The notes below the pieces were generated by a model. That model searched no databases and was not told where the DNA came from. It saw only the letters and a program-made list of their open reading frames with translations. A stretch of DNA of 64,000 nt from Dyella_A sp051962475 (lineage in GTDB: Bacteria; Pseudomonadota; Gammaproteobacteria; Xanthomonadales; Rhodanobacteraceae): NCBI RefSeq assembly GCF_051962475.1, contig NZ_JBQCCF010000016.1:76251-140250 (forward strand), given 5' to 3'. Below, in pieces: positions 53,940-62,543 of the stretch (positions are counted from its first letter, which is position 1; each line of letters opens with the position of its first letter). The translations under genes were made by a program, and so were the position numbers.

Positions 53940-56876
53940 ATGAAGCCCATGCCGCGCGAGCCGCTGCCTCGTCACCTGCCCGCCAGCCCCGTGGCCTGGC
54001 TGGAGCGGTTGCTGGAAGCGTCGAGCCCGGCCGCAGTCGCGGCCGTGGTGGTCGACATGGTGCGCGTGGCACCGCTATGCCGGGCCGCGGTGGTGCTGTG
54101 GTGGCTGCCGGGCCAGGCGCAACCGGAATGTCGCCCCGCCGCGCGCCTGGACGAGGCGGAGATGGCGCTGGTGCAGCGCGCGCTGGACAGCGAACTGCCG
54201 CAGCTCGACCCGGCGCTGTCGCTGCTGGCGTGCCGACTGTGCCGGCCCGGCGCGGCGGTGCTGCTGGTGCAGCTGGACGGGGGCGCCGTCGGCGCGCCGC
54301 CCGACCGGCAACTGCCGATGCCCCTGCTGCAACTGGCCGGGCGCCAGTTGCAGCGCACGCTGGAGCTGACCGACCTGCAGCACTCGCACGATCAGCTTGA
54401 GCGCTCCGAAACGCTGCAGCGCGCGCTGCTGAGCATTTCCGATCTGTCCGGCTCGGACCTGGAGATGCCCGACATGCTGCTGGGCATCCACGGCATCGTC
54501 AGCACGCTGATGTACGCGGAAAACTTCTTCATCGTGCGCTATGACGCGGCGCGCGCCAGCCTGCGTTTTCTCTACTACGCCGACACCCAGGACGACGCCG
54601 GGCCGGGGCAGGAGGAGATGCCCGCGGCGCGCTGGCACGGCACGCTCACCTGGCACCTGCTCACCGGCGGGCGTCCGTTAATGGGTACGGCCGAAGAAAT
54701 CCACGCCCTGCTGGGCGATGCCTACCGCCTGGTGGGGCCCGAGAGCCTGGACTGGCTCGGCGTGCCGATGCTGCGCGACGGCGTGGCCTGCGGTGCGCTG
54801 GTGGTGCAGACCTACGAGCACGGCATCCGCTACACCGCCGAGGATCGCGCGCTGCTGCAGTTCGTCGGCAGCCATATCCTCACCGCGCTGGAGCGCAAGC
54901 AGGGCAAGGACGACCTCGAACGCCACGTGCGCGAACGCACGCTGGAACTGGCCGAGCTCAATCGCGGCCTGCAACAGGAGGTGGCCGAGCGCCAGCGTGC
55001 CGAGCGGCTGCAGGCGGCGCTGTTCCAGATCGCCCAGCTGGCCACTGCCGACATCGATCAGCAGACCTTCTACCAGCAGGTGCACACCATCGTGGGCAGC
55101 CTGATCAACGCGAAGAACTTCTTCATCGCGCTGGTCGATGAGCGCGGCGAGACGCTGACCTTCCCCTATGCGGTGGACGTCACCGGGGAAACCTATGAAG
55201 ACCGCCCGCTCAGTCGCGGCCTGAGCGAGTACGTGCTCGAGCACGGCGCGTTCGTGGTCGACCGCGAAGGCATGGCCGAGATGATCGCCCGCGGCGAAAT
55301 CGACGCGTACTCCACCGGCACGCCGTCGATCTGCTGGCTCGGCGTGCCGCTGTGGGACGGCGATCGCGCCATCGGCCTGGTCGCGGTGCAGAGCTACACC
55401 GAGCAGATCACCTACGGCGTGGCCGAGCAGGAGCTGCTCGGCTTCGTCGCCTCGCAGATCGCCACCAGCCTGCAGCGCCGTCGCGTGTCCGATGCCTTGC
55501 AGCACGCCTACGCGCAGCTGGAACTGCGCGTGCATGAGCGCACCCGCGCGCTACGCAAGGAGATCAGCGAGCGCGAGCGCATCCAGCAGCAGTTGCGGCA
55601 TCAGGTGATGCACGATCCGCTCACCGGGCTGCCCAACCGCGACCACTTGCGCGAACGCATCGAGCGCAGCCTGGCGCTGGTACGTGACGCCCATGGCGCG
55701 TGCTGTGCGCTGCTTTACATCGACGTGGATCGCTTCAAGGTGATCAACGACAGCCTCGGTCACCTCGCCGGCGACGCCGTGCTGAAGGAGGTGGCGCATC
55801 GCCTGCAGGGCTGCGTGCGCGAACCGGACGTGGTGGCGCGCTTGTCCGGCGACGAGTTTGCGATCCTGCTCGACCGGGTCGAGGGGCCCGACAGCGCCAC
55901 CACGGTGGCCAACCGCGTGCTGCAGGCGCTCGGCCAGCCGCTGCCGGTGGCCGGGCGCGAACTGCAGCCCAGCGCCAGCCTGGGCATCGCGCTGGGCGAC
56001 CGGCGCTATGGGCAGGCCGACGACTTGCTGCGTGATGCGGACATCGCGCTGTACCGGGCCAAGGAGCTGGGCCGCAAGCGCTATGCGCTGTTCGACGACA
56101 CGCTGGCGAAGAACCTGGTCGACGAGCTCGGCATGGAGGGCGAGCTGCGCCTGGCGCTGCAACGCGACGAGTTCCAGCCCTACCTGCAGCCGATCTGTCG
56201 GCTGGAAACGGGCGAACTGGTGGGCTACGAAGCGCTGCTGCGCTGGCACCATCCCGAACGCGGTGTGCTGCTCCCAGGCGCATTCCTCAAGGTGGCCGAG
56301 GACTGCGGGCAGATCGAGCTGATCGACTGGCAGCTGTTCGAACGCGCCTGTGCGGCCGTGACGCGGCTGCCGGAGCATGCCAGCTTCCTCACCTTCAACG
56401 TGTCGGCGCTGCACCTGCGCCACCGCGATTTCGACCAGCGCCTGCTGGCGATGATCGCCCGCACCGGGCTGGCGCCATCACGGGTGATCGTGGAGGTCAC
56501 CGAGGGCTCGCTGCTGGACGATCCCGAGCGCGTGCGCGGCACGCTCGAACGCTTGCGCCAGGCTGGCGTGGGCGCGGCGCTGGACGATTTCGGCACCGGC
56601 TATTCCTCGCTCAATTACCTGCACTCGCTACCGCTGCGCATGCTCAAGATCGACCAGACCTTCGTGCAGGCACTGGATGTCGGCAGCACCAACAGCTCTA
56701 CCGTGGTGGAGGCGATCCTCGCGCTGGCGCACGCGCTGGAGATCCACGTCATCGCCGAGGGCATCGAGACGCCGCGCCAGCGCGCGCTGCTGCGCAACAT
56801 GGCTTGCGAGCTGGGCCAGGGCTTCCTGCTCGGCCGGCCGCACCCGCTGGAGCACTGGCTCGGCGAGCCGACCTGA
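53940..56876 (+). CDS. GAF-GAF-GGDEF-EAL protein (c-di-GMP turnover)
   Basis: A 978-residue cytoplasmic-looking signalling protein. An N-terminal unknown region (about 1-160), GAF domain 1 (about 175-325), a coiled-coil linker, GAF domain 2 (about 375-530; SLINAKNFFIALVDERGETL), a second linker, then GGDEF and EAL. The cyclase signature is SGDEF (636-640), a variant that often has lost or weakened cyclase activity. The EAL motif is canonical (YEALLRW, E764) with DDFGTGYSSLNYL and an intact IAEGIET loop. Net phosphodiesterase activity is therefore likely. The two GAFs resemble each other. Start ATG 53940; it is divergent from dinG. Confidence 0.92.
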   Translation: MKPMPREPLPRHLPASPVAWLERLLEASSPAAVAAVVVDMVRVAPLCRAAVVLWWLPGQAQPECRPAARLDEAEMALVQRALDSELPQLDPALSLLACRLCRPGAAVLLVQLDGGAVGAPPDRQLPMPLLQLAGRQLQRTLELTDLQHSHDQLERSETLQRALLSISDLSGSDLEMPDMLLGIHGIVSTLMYAENFFIVRYDAARASLRFLYYADTQDDAGPGQEEMPAARWHGTLTWHLLTGGRPLMGTAEEIHALLGDAYRLVGPESLDWLGVPMLRDGVACGALVVQTYEHGIRYTAEDRALLQFVGSHILTALERKQGKDDLERHVRERTLELAELNRGLQQEVAERQRAERLQAALFQIAQLATADIDQQTFYQQVHTIVGSLINAKNFFIALVDERGETLTFPYAVDVTGETYEDRPLSRGLSEYVLEHGAFVVDREGMAEMIARGEIDAYSTGTPSICWLGVPLWDGDRAIGLVAVQSYTEQITYGVAEQELLGFVASQIATSLQRRRVSDALQHAYAQLELRVHERTRALRKEISERERIQQQLRHQVMHDPLTGLPNRDHLRERIERSLALVRDAHGACCALLYIDVDRFKVINDSLGHLAGDAVLKEVAHRLQGCVREPDVVARLSGDEFAILLDRVEGPDSATTVANRVLQALGQPLPVAGRELQPSASLGIALGDRRYGQADDLLRDADIALYRAKELGRKRYALFDDTLAKNLVDELGMEGELRLALQRDEFQPYLQPICRLETGELVGYEALLRWHHPERGVLLPGAFLKVAEDCGQIELIDWQLFERACAAVTRLPEHASFLTFNVSALHLRHRDFDQRLLAMIARTGLAPSRVIVEVTEGSLLDDPERVRGTLERLRQAGVGAALDDFGTGYSSLNYLHSLPLRMLKIDQTFVQALDVGSTNSSTVVEAILALAHALEIHVIAEGIETPRQRALLRNMACELGQGFLLGRPHPLEHWLGEPT

Positions 56877-56882
56877 GCGACC

Positions 56883-57536
56883 TCAACCGGCAGCAGCGAT
56901 CTGCCGCAGCGCCTGCTCGAACACTTCCGGCGGCTGGCCGCCGGAGATGAGGTGCTGGCGGTTGATGATGATCGCCGGCACCGAGTGGATGCCGGCGCGC
57001 TGGAAGAACTGCTCCTGCGCGCGCACCTCGGCCGCGTAGCGGTCGCTGGCAAGTATCGATTTCGCCTCGGCGCCGTCCAGCCCCACCGCTTCGGCCACGC
57101 GGGCCAGCACGGCGTGATCGCTCACGTCTTCGCCGTCAGTGAAATACGCCGTGAGCAGCGCGCGCTTGAGCGCATGCTGCTGGCCGCTGTCCTCGGCCCA
57201 GTGCAGCAGGCGATGAGCGTCGAAGGTGTTGTAGATGCGCCGGGTGTCCTGGTTGGCGAAGGTGAAGCCCACCGCTGCGCCGCGCTGGCGGATGTTCTCC
57301 TGGTTCTGCGCCAGCTGCGCGCCGCTCATGCCGTACTTCTTGGCGATGTGCTCGCCCACGTCCTCGCCTTCGCGCGCCATCTGCGGGTTCAACTCGAACG
57401 GCTGGAAATGGATCTCGGCGCGCACCTCGTCCTTCAGCGCATCGAGCGCGCGCTCCAGCGAGGCCAGTCCCACCGCACACCAGGGGCAGGAGACGTCGGA
57501 AACGAAATCGATGCGCAGGGCCTGGGGCTCGGTCAT
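56883..57536 (-). CDS. DsbA-family oxidoreductase, FrnE-like
   Basis: A 217-residue thioredoxin-fold protein of the FrnE group. The CPWC active site lies in FVSDVSCPWCAVGL (residues about 12-25), the helical insertion follows, and the cis-Pro region reads AGIHSVPAIIINRQHLISGG. There is no signal peptide, so it is cytoplasmic, unlike DsbA; family members act as disulphide isomerases or in oxidative stress. Its stop lies six bases from the convergent GGDEF-EAL gene. Confidence 0.93.
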   Translation of the reverse strand: MTEPQALRIDFVSDVSCPWCAVGLASLERALDALKDEVRAEIHFQPFELNPQMAREGEDVGEHIAKKYGMSGAQLAQNQENIRQRGAAVGFTFANQDTRRIYNTFDAHRLLHWAEDSGQQHALKRALLTAYFTDGEDVSDHAVLARVAEAVGLDGAEAKSILASDRYAAEVRAQEQFFQRAGIHSVPAIIINRQHLISGGQPPEVFEQALRQIAAAG

Positions 57537-57591
57537 GGGGTCGTCCGCAAAGTGGGGGAAGCTCCCTGATATGGCGCTGCGCGGAGTGGAC

Positions 57592-58986
57592 TCAATGTGT
57601 GTGGGTCGATCCGGCGCCACGCCCGCCGGTCGAGCGGCGGTCCGGCTCTGCGCCCAGGCGCTTTGCGGCGGCCATCACGCCAGCGCTGACGCTGTCGAAC
57701 AGCTCACTTGGAAAGCCCTGAGGCAGGCGCGAGGCGACGGCATGTAGCGCTTCGGGAGCGCGCTCGACAAGTCCGTTGATGATCGGTTCGGCGCCATCGG
57801 AAAGACCCAGGCGCTCGGCCATGCCCACCCAGTGCCAGCGGTGGATGTCGTGCAGCAGGTAGTGGCGGTTCTCTCCCGTCACGGCCATCGCCAGCCGTGC
57901 CTTGCGCGGATCCATCCGTTTGGCGCCGCGTCCCTGTACGGGATAGGTCGAGAGAATGTCGTACAGCGGCGTCTGCCGGTATCGACCGCCGGGCAGCAGG
58001 GTGAGGCTGAAGTTCTTGGCGTGGCCGTCGGTGGCCGCGAGCATCCAGAACAGCACCTGGGTGGTGAAGAAGCGCGCACGATCGAACGCGGCGTCTTCCG
58101 AACCGCGCAGGATGTCCATGATGGCGGCGATGCCAGGGCCGCCGTCGCTCTCGTACTTTCGGTCGGGCGGCAGGCCGTTGGCCTGGCAGAAATCCTCCTG
58201 CGGAATACGCAGCCAGTAATTGCCGTTGGCGGCCTTGGTGCGGTCGAAGCGCTCCACGATCAGGGCCTTCTGGTCTTCGAAGTGTCCGATGTCGACGTTC
58301 GCCACCGGCAGGCCAAACGCTCGCACCAGTTCCATGCACAGCCACTCCAGTTCCACCGACTGGCGCATATCGGCCTGCACGTTGCCCACCAGGCCCAGCG
58401 GCAGCTTGAAGATGTGGGTCGATGGCGTAGCGCCGTGCGGGATGCACCACTGGCCGCGGTGGTGCAGCAGCGCGGTTTTCTCCTGCGCGCCGGCGATGGA
58501 GAGGCGAAACGCATCGTCGTCTGGATGCTCGCCGGGAAGCCGGGCCACGGTGGTGTGACGCAGCACCTGCGCGACTCCGGCCTCGTCCAGTGGCTCGGCG
58601 TCGATGCGTCGAATATCCCCCGGCTCCGATCCAGCGGGAGCCAACTGGATGGCGCCCACGCAGTCGCGCCCGATGGCGGCCAGCAGATCGAACGGCGCGG
58701 TGGAGTGTGCGCCATAGCGCTCGCGCAACCGCTGCAGGATGCGGTCGTTGTCCGGCACCAGGTTTTCGAAATACCAGGCCACCTTCTCGCCGCGAAGCAC
58801 GCGGTGGCTGTCGCTGCTGCGCCCGGTGGCCAGACCGAACGGCAGCGAGAGCGACAGCGGACGCCCTAGCGACGAGGCGATCCAGCCGGCGTCGTAGGTC
58901 AGGCGATCGGCGCCGCTGCGCGGACGCTCCCAGGTGCCGACGAAGGCACCGTTCATCCAGATGTCGAGAGCGAGGGTCCGCGTCAT
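57592..58986 (-). CDS. hipA: HipA-family toxin kinase
   Basis: A 464-residue HipA-type Ser/Thr kinase. In E. coli HipA phosphorylates glutamyl-tRNA synthetase and causes growth arrest and persistence. Visible: the N-subdomain (WYFENLVPDNDRIL), the phosphorylatable Ser in RLSIAGAQEKTALL (S163, matching S150 of E. coli), ERFDR, the catalytic Asp in ATDGHAKNFS (D320) and the metal site YDILSTYP. All key residues are kept, so it should be active. It begins two bases after the hipB stop. The C-terminus has a Gly/Arg/His-rich tail beyond the conserved domain. Confidence 0.95.
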   Translation of the reverse strand: MTRTLALDIWMNGAFVGTWERPRSGADRLTYDAGWIASSLGRPLSLSLPFGLATGRSSDSHRVLRGEKVAWYFENLVPDNDRILQRLRERYGAHSTAPFDLLAAIGRDCVGAIQLAPAGSEPGDIRRIDAEPLDEAGVAQVLRHTTVARLPGEHPDDDAFRLSIAGAQEKTALLHHRGQWCIPHGATPSTHIFKLPLGLVGNVQADMRQSVELEWLCMELVRAFGLPVANVDIGHFEDQKALIVERFDRTKAANGNYWLRIPQEDFCQANGLPPDRKYESDGGPGIAAIMDILRGSEDAAFDRARFFTTQVLFWMLAATDGHAKNFSLTLLPGGRYRQTPLYDILSTYPVQGRGAKRMDPRKARLAMAVTGENRHYLLHDIHRWHWVGMAERLGLSDGAEPIINGLVERAPEALHAVASRLPQGFPSELFDSVSAGVMAAAKRLGAEPDRRSTGGRGAGSTHTH

Positions 58987-58988
58987 GG

Positions 58989-59246
58989 CTACCACTGCGG
59001 CGTGGCGCTGTCGCGCAGGTTCATGACGGGCTTGTCCTGCAGCAGCAGTTCGAGTCCCAGCACCTGGCACAGCCGATGAACGCGGTCGAAAGACGCCTTG
59101 GCGGCGTTGCTTTCCAGTTTCGACAGGGCCTGCGCGGTGATCCCTAGTTCCTTGGCCACGTCGGCCTGCGTGAGGCCGCGGTTCAACCGCGCGTTGCGCA
59201 GCAGCACGCCGAGTTGGGCGGGCAGGCGGATCGGGGTGGCGAGCAT
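58989..59246 (-). CDS. hipB: HipB-family antitoxin and repressor
   Basis: An 85-residue XRE protein. HTH: LLRNARLNRGLTQADVAKEL followed by GITAQALSKLESN, with a C-terminal strand region (LGLELLLQDKPV) that in HipB forms the dimer sheet. It neutralises HipA and represses the operon. AGGAG at 59254-59258 (complement) lies seven bases before the ATG. Its promoter and two matching operators lie in the 85 bases upstream. Confidence 0.95.
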   Translation of the reverse strand: MLATPIRLPAQLGVLLRNARLNRGLTQADVAKELGITAQALSKLESNAAKASFDRVHRLCQVLGLELLLQDKPVMNLRDSATPQW

Positions 59247-59249
59247 GGC

Positions 59250-59265
59250 TCAACTCCTGAGTTGA
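59250..59265 (-). promoter_or_regulatory. Palindrome over the hipB ribosome binding site
   Basis: TCAACTC-CT-GAGTTGA, a perfect 7-bp inverted repeat containing the complement of the AGGAG ribosome site. A small hairpin here could hide the site in the mRNA, or it may be an extra HipB half-site pair. Confidence 0.5.
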
Positions 59266-59280
59266 TTACTCAGATATCAA
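59262..59280. promoter_or_regulatory. hipBA operator O1
   Basis: TTGAT-N9-ATCAA, overlapping the -10 end of the hipBA promoter and the predicted start point. It has the same TTGAW-N9-WTCAA form as O2, with centres 27 bases apart. Confidence 0.58.
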
Positions 59281-59307
59281 TCTACAGGTTGAATCCGACC
59301 ATTTCAA
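59279..59307 (-). promoter_or_regulatory. hipBA promoter
   Basis: On the minus strand: -35 TTGAAA (59302-59307), 17-base spacer, -10 TAGATT (59279-59284). The predicted start point is near 59272, leaving a leader of about 25 bases with AGGAG before hipB. Confidence 0.62.
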
Positions 59308-59311
59308 CCTG
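59285..59311. promoter_or_regulatory. hipBA operator O2
   Basis: Perfect 9-base arms CAGGTTGAA-N9-TTCAACCTG covering the -35 and the promoter spacer, the strongest inverted repeat in the region. Confidence 0.65.
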
Positions 59312-59331
59312 AGGGTTGGAGTTGCTAACGA

Positions 59332-60963
59332 TCAGCCGCCCACCATGCTCCGCGCCACCGCTTCGGCGATCTTGATGCCGTCTACGCCGGCCGAGAGGAT
59401 GCCGCCGGCGTAGCCGGCGCCTTCACCGGCCGGGTACAGGCCGGTGGTGTTGAGACTTTGCAGGGTCTCATCGCGCTTGATGCGGATCGGTGAGGAGGTG
59501 CGTGTCTCCACGCCGGTGAACACCGCGTCGTGCATGGCGAAGCCCTTGATCTGGCGATCGAACGCGGGCATCGCCTCGCGGATCGCGGCGATCGCGTAGT
59601 CCGGCAGCGCGCTGTCCAGGCTGCCCAACGTGACGCCGGGCTTGAACGAGGGCAGCACCTCGCCGAATTCGCGCGAGTCGCGGCCGGCCAGGAAATCGCC
59701 GACCAGCTGGCCCGGCGCGTTGTAGTTTTCGCCGCCCAGCACGTAGGCGCGACCTTCCAGCGCGCGCTGCAGGGCGATGCCGGCCAGCGGCGAGCCGCTG
59801 TCGTCGAACGGTATGAAGTCGCTCGGATCGATACCCACCACGATCGCCGCGTTCGCATTGCGCTCGTTGCGCGAGTACTGGCTCATGCCGTTGGTGACCA
59901 CGCGGCCGGGCTCACTGGTCGCTGCCACCACGGTGCCGCCCGGGCACATGCAGAAGCTGTACACGGCGCGGCCGTTCTTCGCGTGGTGCACCAGTTTGTA
60001 ATCCGCCGCGCCCAGCAGCGGATGGCCGGCCTGCGGGCCGAAGCGGGCGCGGTCGATGATTGTCTGCGGGTGCTCTACGCGAAAGCCGATCGAGAACGGC
60101 TTGGCCTCCACGTACACGCCGCGCGCGTGCAGCATGGCGAAGGTGTCGCGCGCGCTGTGGCCCACGGCCAGCACCACATGATCGCTGCGGATCTCCTCGC
60201 CGCTGGCCAGCACCACGCCGCGAATGCGTTGGCGATCGCTGCCTTCGGCCTCCAGGATCAGGTCGTCCACCTTCTGCTGGAAGCGGATCTCGCCGCCCAG
60301 CGATTCGATCGTGCCGCGCATGTGCTCGACCATCGTCACCAGCCGGAACGTGCCGATGTGCGGTTTGTTGATCCACAGGATCTCTTCCGGCGCACCGGCT
60401 TTCACGAACTCCTCCAACACCTTGCGGCCGTGGTGCTGCGGATCGCGGATCTGGCTGTACAGCTTGCCGTCGGAGAAGGTGCCCGCGCCGCCTTCGCCGA
60501 ACTGCACGTTCGACTCCGGATGCAGGTTGCGCTTGCGCCACAGGTCCCAGGTGTCCTTGGTGCGCTCGCGCACCGCCTTGCCACGGTCGAGGATGATCGG
60601 GCGGAAACCCATCTGCGCCAGCAACAATCCGGCGAACAGGCCGCACGGCCCCAGCCCGATCACGATCGGTCGGTGCGCCAGCGTGGCCGGCGCCTGGGCG
60701 ACGAAGCGGTAGCGCGTATCCGGCGCGGGGTGAACGTGCGCATCGTCGGCGAAGCGCGCCAGCACCGCGGCTTCGTCAGTGACTTCGATATCCAGCGCGT
60801 AGATCAGCGCGATCGCGCCGCGCTTGCGCGCGTCGTGGCTGCGCTTGGCCACGGTGAAGCGGCGCAATTCGCCCTGGCCGAGCTTGAGCCGCGTGCGGAT
60901 CGCCCGCTCCAGGTCGGCGCCGGTGTGATCCAGCGGCAGCTTGAGGTCGGTCAGTCGCAACAT
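59332..60963 (-). CDS. FAD-dependent dehydrogenase-like protein (COG2509)
   Basis: A 543-residue flavoprotein of the COG2509 group; substrate unknown. An N-terminal domain of about 95 residues (LKLPLDHTGADLERAIRTRL) precedes the FAD fold (PIVIGLGPCGLFAGLLLAQ), then ESNVQFGEGGAGTFSDGKLY, a family marker. The GGENYNAPGQLVGDFLAGR block and a C-terminal FAD contact (TGLYPAGEGAGYAGGILSAG) are intact. It ends 85 bases before hipB on the same strand; hipBA has its own promoter in that gap. Confidence 0.9.
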   Translation of the reverse strand: MLRLTDLKLPLDHTGADLERAIRTRLKLGQGELRRFTVAKRSHDARKRGAIALIYALDIEVTDEAAVLARFADDAHVHPAPDTRYRFVAQAPATLAHRPIVIGLGPCGLFAGLLLAQMGFRPIILDRGKAVRERTKDTWDLWRKRNLHPESNVQFGEGGAGTFSDGKLYSQIRDPQHHGRKVLEEFVKAGAPEEILWINKPHIGTFRLVTMVEHMRGTIESLGGEIRFQQKVDDLILEAEGSDRQRIRGVVLASGEEIRSDHVVLAVGHSARDTFAMLHARGVYVEAKPFSIGFRVEHPQTIIDRARFGPQAGHPLLGAADYKLVHHAKNGRAVYSFCMCPGGTVVAATSEPGRVVTNGMSQYSRNERNANAAIVVGIDPSDFIPFDDSGSPLAGIALQRALEGRAYVLGGENYNAPGQLVGDFLAGRDSREFGEVLPSFKPGVTLGSLDSALPDYAIAAIREAMPAFDRQIKGFAMHDAVFTGVETRTSSPIRIKRDETLQSLNTTGLYPAGEGAGYAGGILSAGVDGIKIAEAVARSMVGG

Positions 60964-61105
60964 GCTTGGGGGTGCCCGGGCAATCGATCGGAGGGCGACC
61001 GCAGGGTGGTCGCCAGCGCGTCATTGTCCGGGCCGCGGTGCATGGGAACAAGGCGCCGCGCGTGGCGGTGCGTCGCTTCGCGGGTCGATCAGTCGATCAA
61101 AAGGT

Positions 61106-61161
61106 CAGCGCCCGGCGGGGTGGGCGGGGGGTCGGGGGAAGCCTTCGCCCGCCGGGCGCTG
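61106..61161 (-). terminator. Terminator hairpin after the 74-residue orphan
   Basis: Perfect 14-bp arms, 61106-61119 (CAGCGCCCGGCGGG) and 61148-61161, separated by 28 bases. On the minus strand it follows the stop at 61184 and leads into ACCTTTTG, so it should end that transcript before the flavoprotein gene. Confidence 0.68.
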
Positions 61162-61183
61162 AAAAACGTGGCTCAGCGGGCGA

Positions 61184-61408
61184 TTACGCCGCGAGCAAGG
61201 TGCGGAACTGTTCGCCGGTGGCCTGCGGATGCAGCAACAGCAGGCGGGTACCGGCGTGCCGCGCACGGCGGCGCGCCGCTACACGGCACAGCTGGCCATC
61301 GTTGCTGGAGATGGCGATGGTGTCGGCCGGCACCGAGGGCACCGGGTGGCGGCACACCATGCCGTGCTGGGGGCCGCCGACGATGACGTATTCAATGATC
61401 TCGTTCAT
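61184..61408 (-). CDS. 74-residue orphan protein
   Basis: Unrecognised. Starts at ATG 61408 (MNEIIEYVIVGGPQHG), soluble-looking, with a basic patch (RVAARRRARHAG) and two Cys. No signal peptide or membrane segment. A strong hairpin lies just downstream, which supports a real short gene. The longer frame from 61435 adds residues without coding character. Confidence 0.6.
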   Translation of the reverse strand: MNEIIEYVIVGGPQHGMVCRHPVPSVPADTIAISSNDGQLCRVAARRRARHAGTRLLLLHPQATGEQFRTLLAA

Positions 61409-62036
61409 GGTCGTGTGCTCGCTGGGTAAACGCACAAATAGTGAAGGAATGCGAAGCGAGAAGCGGAGTCGATTTGGGGGAGGGGAGCCGCCTTTCTCTT
61501 CGCTGGAGAAGATGCAGGGCGCAGGCCAGCTCGCCAGGGGTAAGTGCGATGTCGATCACAGTTCGCGCAACTGGTGCACCCAGTCGCACGGCGATGGCCG
61601 TGCACCGACGTCATCGACGCATGCAGTCGCCACGGAAACGCATCGGCGCTTTCCTTGCCCGCACACCATTGGGCCGGGCGCCCCATCGAGGACGCGAAAC
61701 ACTTGTCTGACGCGGGTTTCGCGCGGCCTTTGCGTCGGCCGGGTGGTCGCTCGCGGTGCGCTTGAGCGGCCTCATGTACGGACCGTGGCGCCGCGATGAC
61801 AGCGAGCCGGTAGTGCGCCGGAAAAGGGGCGCGGTGGCCGTTCGTTCAGGCAAGAAACGCCGATTCTGCGCCGAAAGGGTGGGACGCGGCCGGTGCGGTG
61901 ACCCGATCTGACGCGTCGCGTCACCTTCGGTCGAGGAAGTGACGCGAACGCGGTGACCAAGGCGGCGAGCCCGACTCGGTCACCGCGTTCGATAGTTGCT
62001 CCAATCCCCGGCGGCGTGGCCGGCAGGGCGTCCGGA
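61409..62036. other. Repeat-rich gene-free gap
   Basis: About 630 bases without a convincing gene on either strand. The right third (61895-61991) contains a 14-bp perfect inverted repeat and further copies of a GGTGACC/GTCACC half-site. The left part presumably holds the promoter of the 74-residue orphan. Confidence 0.6.
61945..61991. repeat. 14-bp perfect inverted repeat near the DUF1993 3' end
   Basis: Arms 61945-61958 (CGAACGCGGTGACC) and 61978-61991 (its exact complement) with a 19-base spacer. Related half-sites lie at 61895-61903 (GCGGTGACC) and 61918-61925 (GCGTCACC). It is 45 bases past the DUF1993 stop on the minus strand; a terminator role is possible but no T-run follows. Confidence 0.68.
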
Positions 62037-62543
62037 TCAGTTACGGCCGATGAAATCCTGCTTGCCGATGTCGGTGCCGGCTTCGCGCAGGATGTTGTAG
62101 GCGGTGGTGCAGTGGAAGAATACGTTGGGCAGCACGAAGTCCAGCAGGTAGGACTGGCCTTCGAAGTGCATCTCGCCGCTGCGCATCTTCAGGTGGATGG
62201 CGCGGGTCTCGCTGCCGTCGATCTGCTCGGCGGTGAAGCCCTGCACGTAGGCGATCGCGCGCTCGATGCGGTCGTAGACCTGGGCGAAGGTGGTCTCGTT
62301 GTCCTCGAACGCGGCCGGTTCCACACCGGCCAGGCGGGCCACGCCGCGGGTCGCCATGTCGCAGGCGATCTGCACCTGCCGCACCAGCGGCAGCATGTCC
62401 GGCACCAGTCGTGTCTGCAGCAGCGTGGCGTCTTCCACCTGCTTGGTCTGGGCGTGTGCATGGCCCTTCTTCAGTACGGCCGAGAGATTGGTCAGGGCGC
62501 GCACGGCGACGGGAACGGAAGCCTGGTACATCGACAGCGTCAT
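62037..62543 (-). CDS. DUF1993 family protein
   Basis: A 168-residue DUF1993 protein, probably a DinB-like four-helix bundle. Family features: MTLSMYQASVPVAVRALTNL at the start, RLVPDMLPLVRQVQIACD, the late motif LDFVLPNVFFHCTTAYNILR with a conserved His, and the ending GKQDFIG. Function unknown. Its ATG overlaps the MFS transporter stop by four bases, so the two are translated together. Confidence 0.92.
   Translation of the reverse strand: MTLSMYQASVPVAVRALTNLSAVLKKGHAHAQTKQVEDATLLQTRLVPDMLPLVRQVQIACDMATRGVARLAGVEPAAFEDNETTFAQVYDRIERAIAYVQGFTAEQIDGSETRAIHLKMRSGEMHFEGQSYLLDFVLPNVFFHCTTAYNILREAGTDIGKQDFIGRN

Noticed and set aside
53940..54420. A third GAF or a phytochrome domain at the N-terminus of the 53940 protein
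   Set aside because: The first 160 residues are Leu/Ala/Pro-rich and show no GAF or chromophore-binding pattern I can support.
61409..62036. Short frames in the 630-bp gap
   Set aside because: None has a ribosome site, conserved-looking sequence or protein-like composition.
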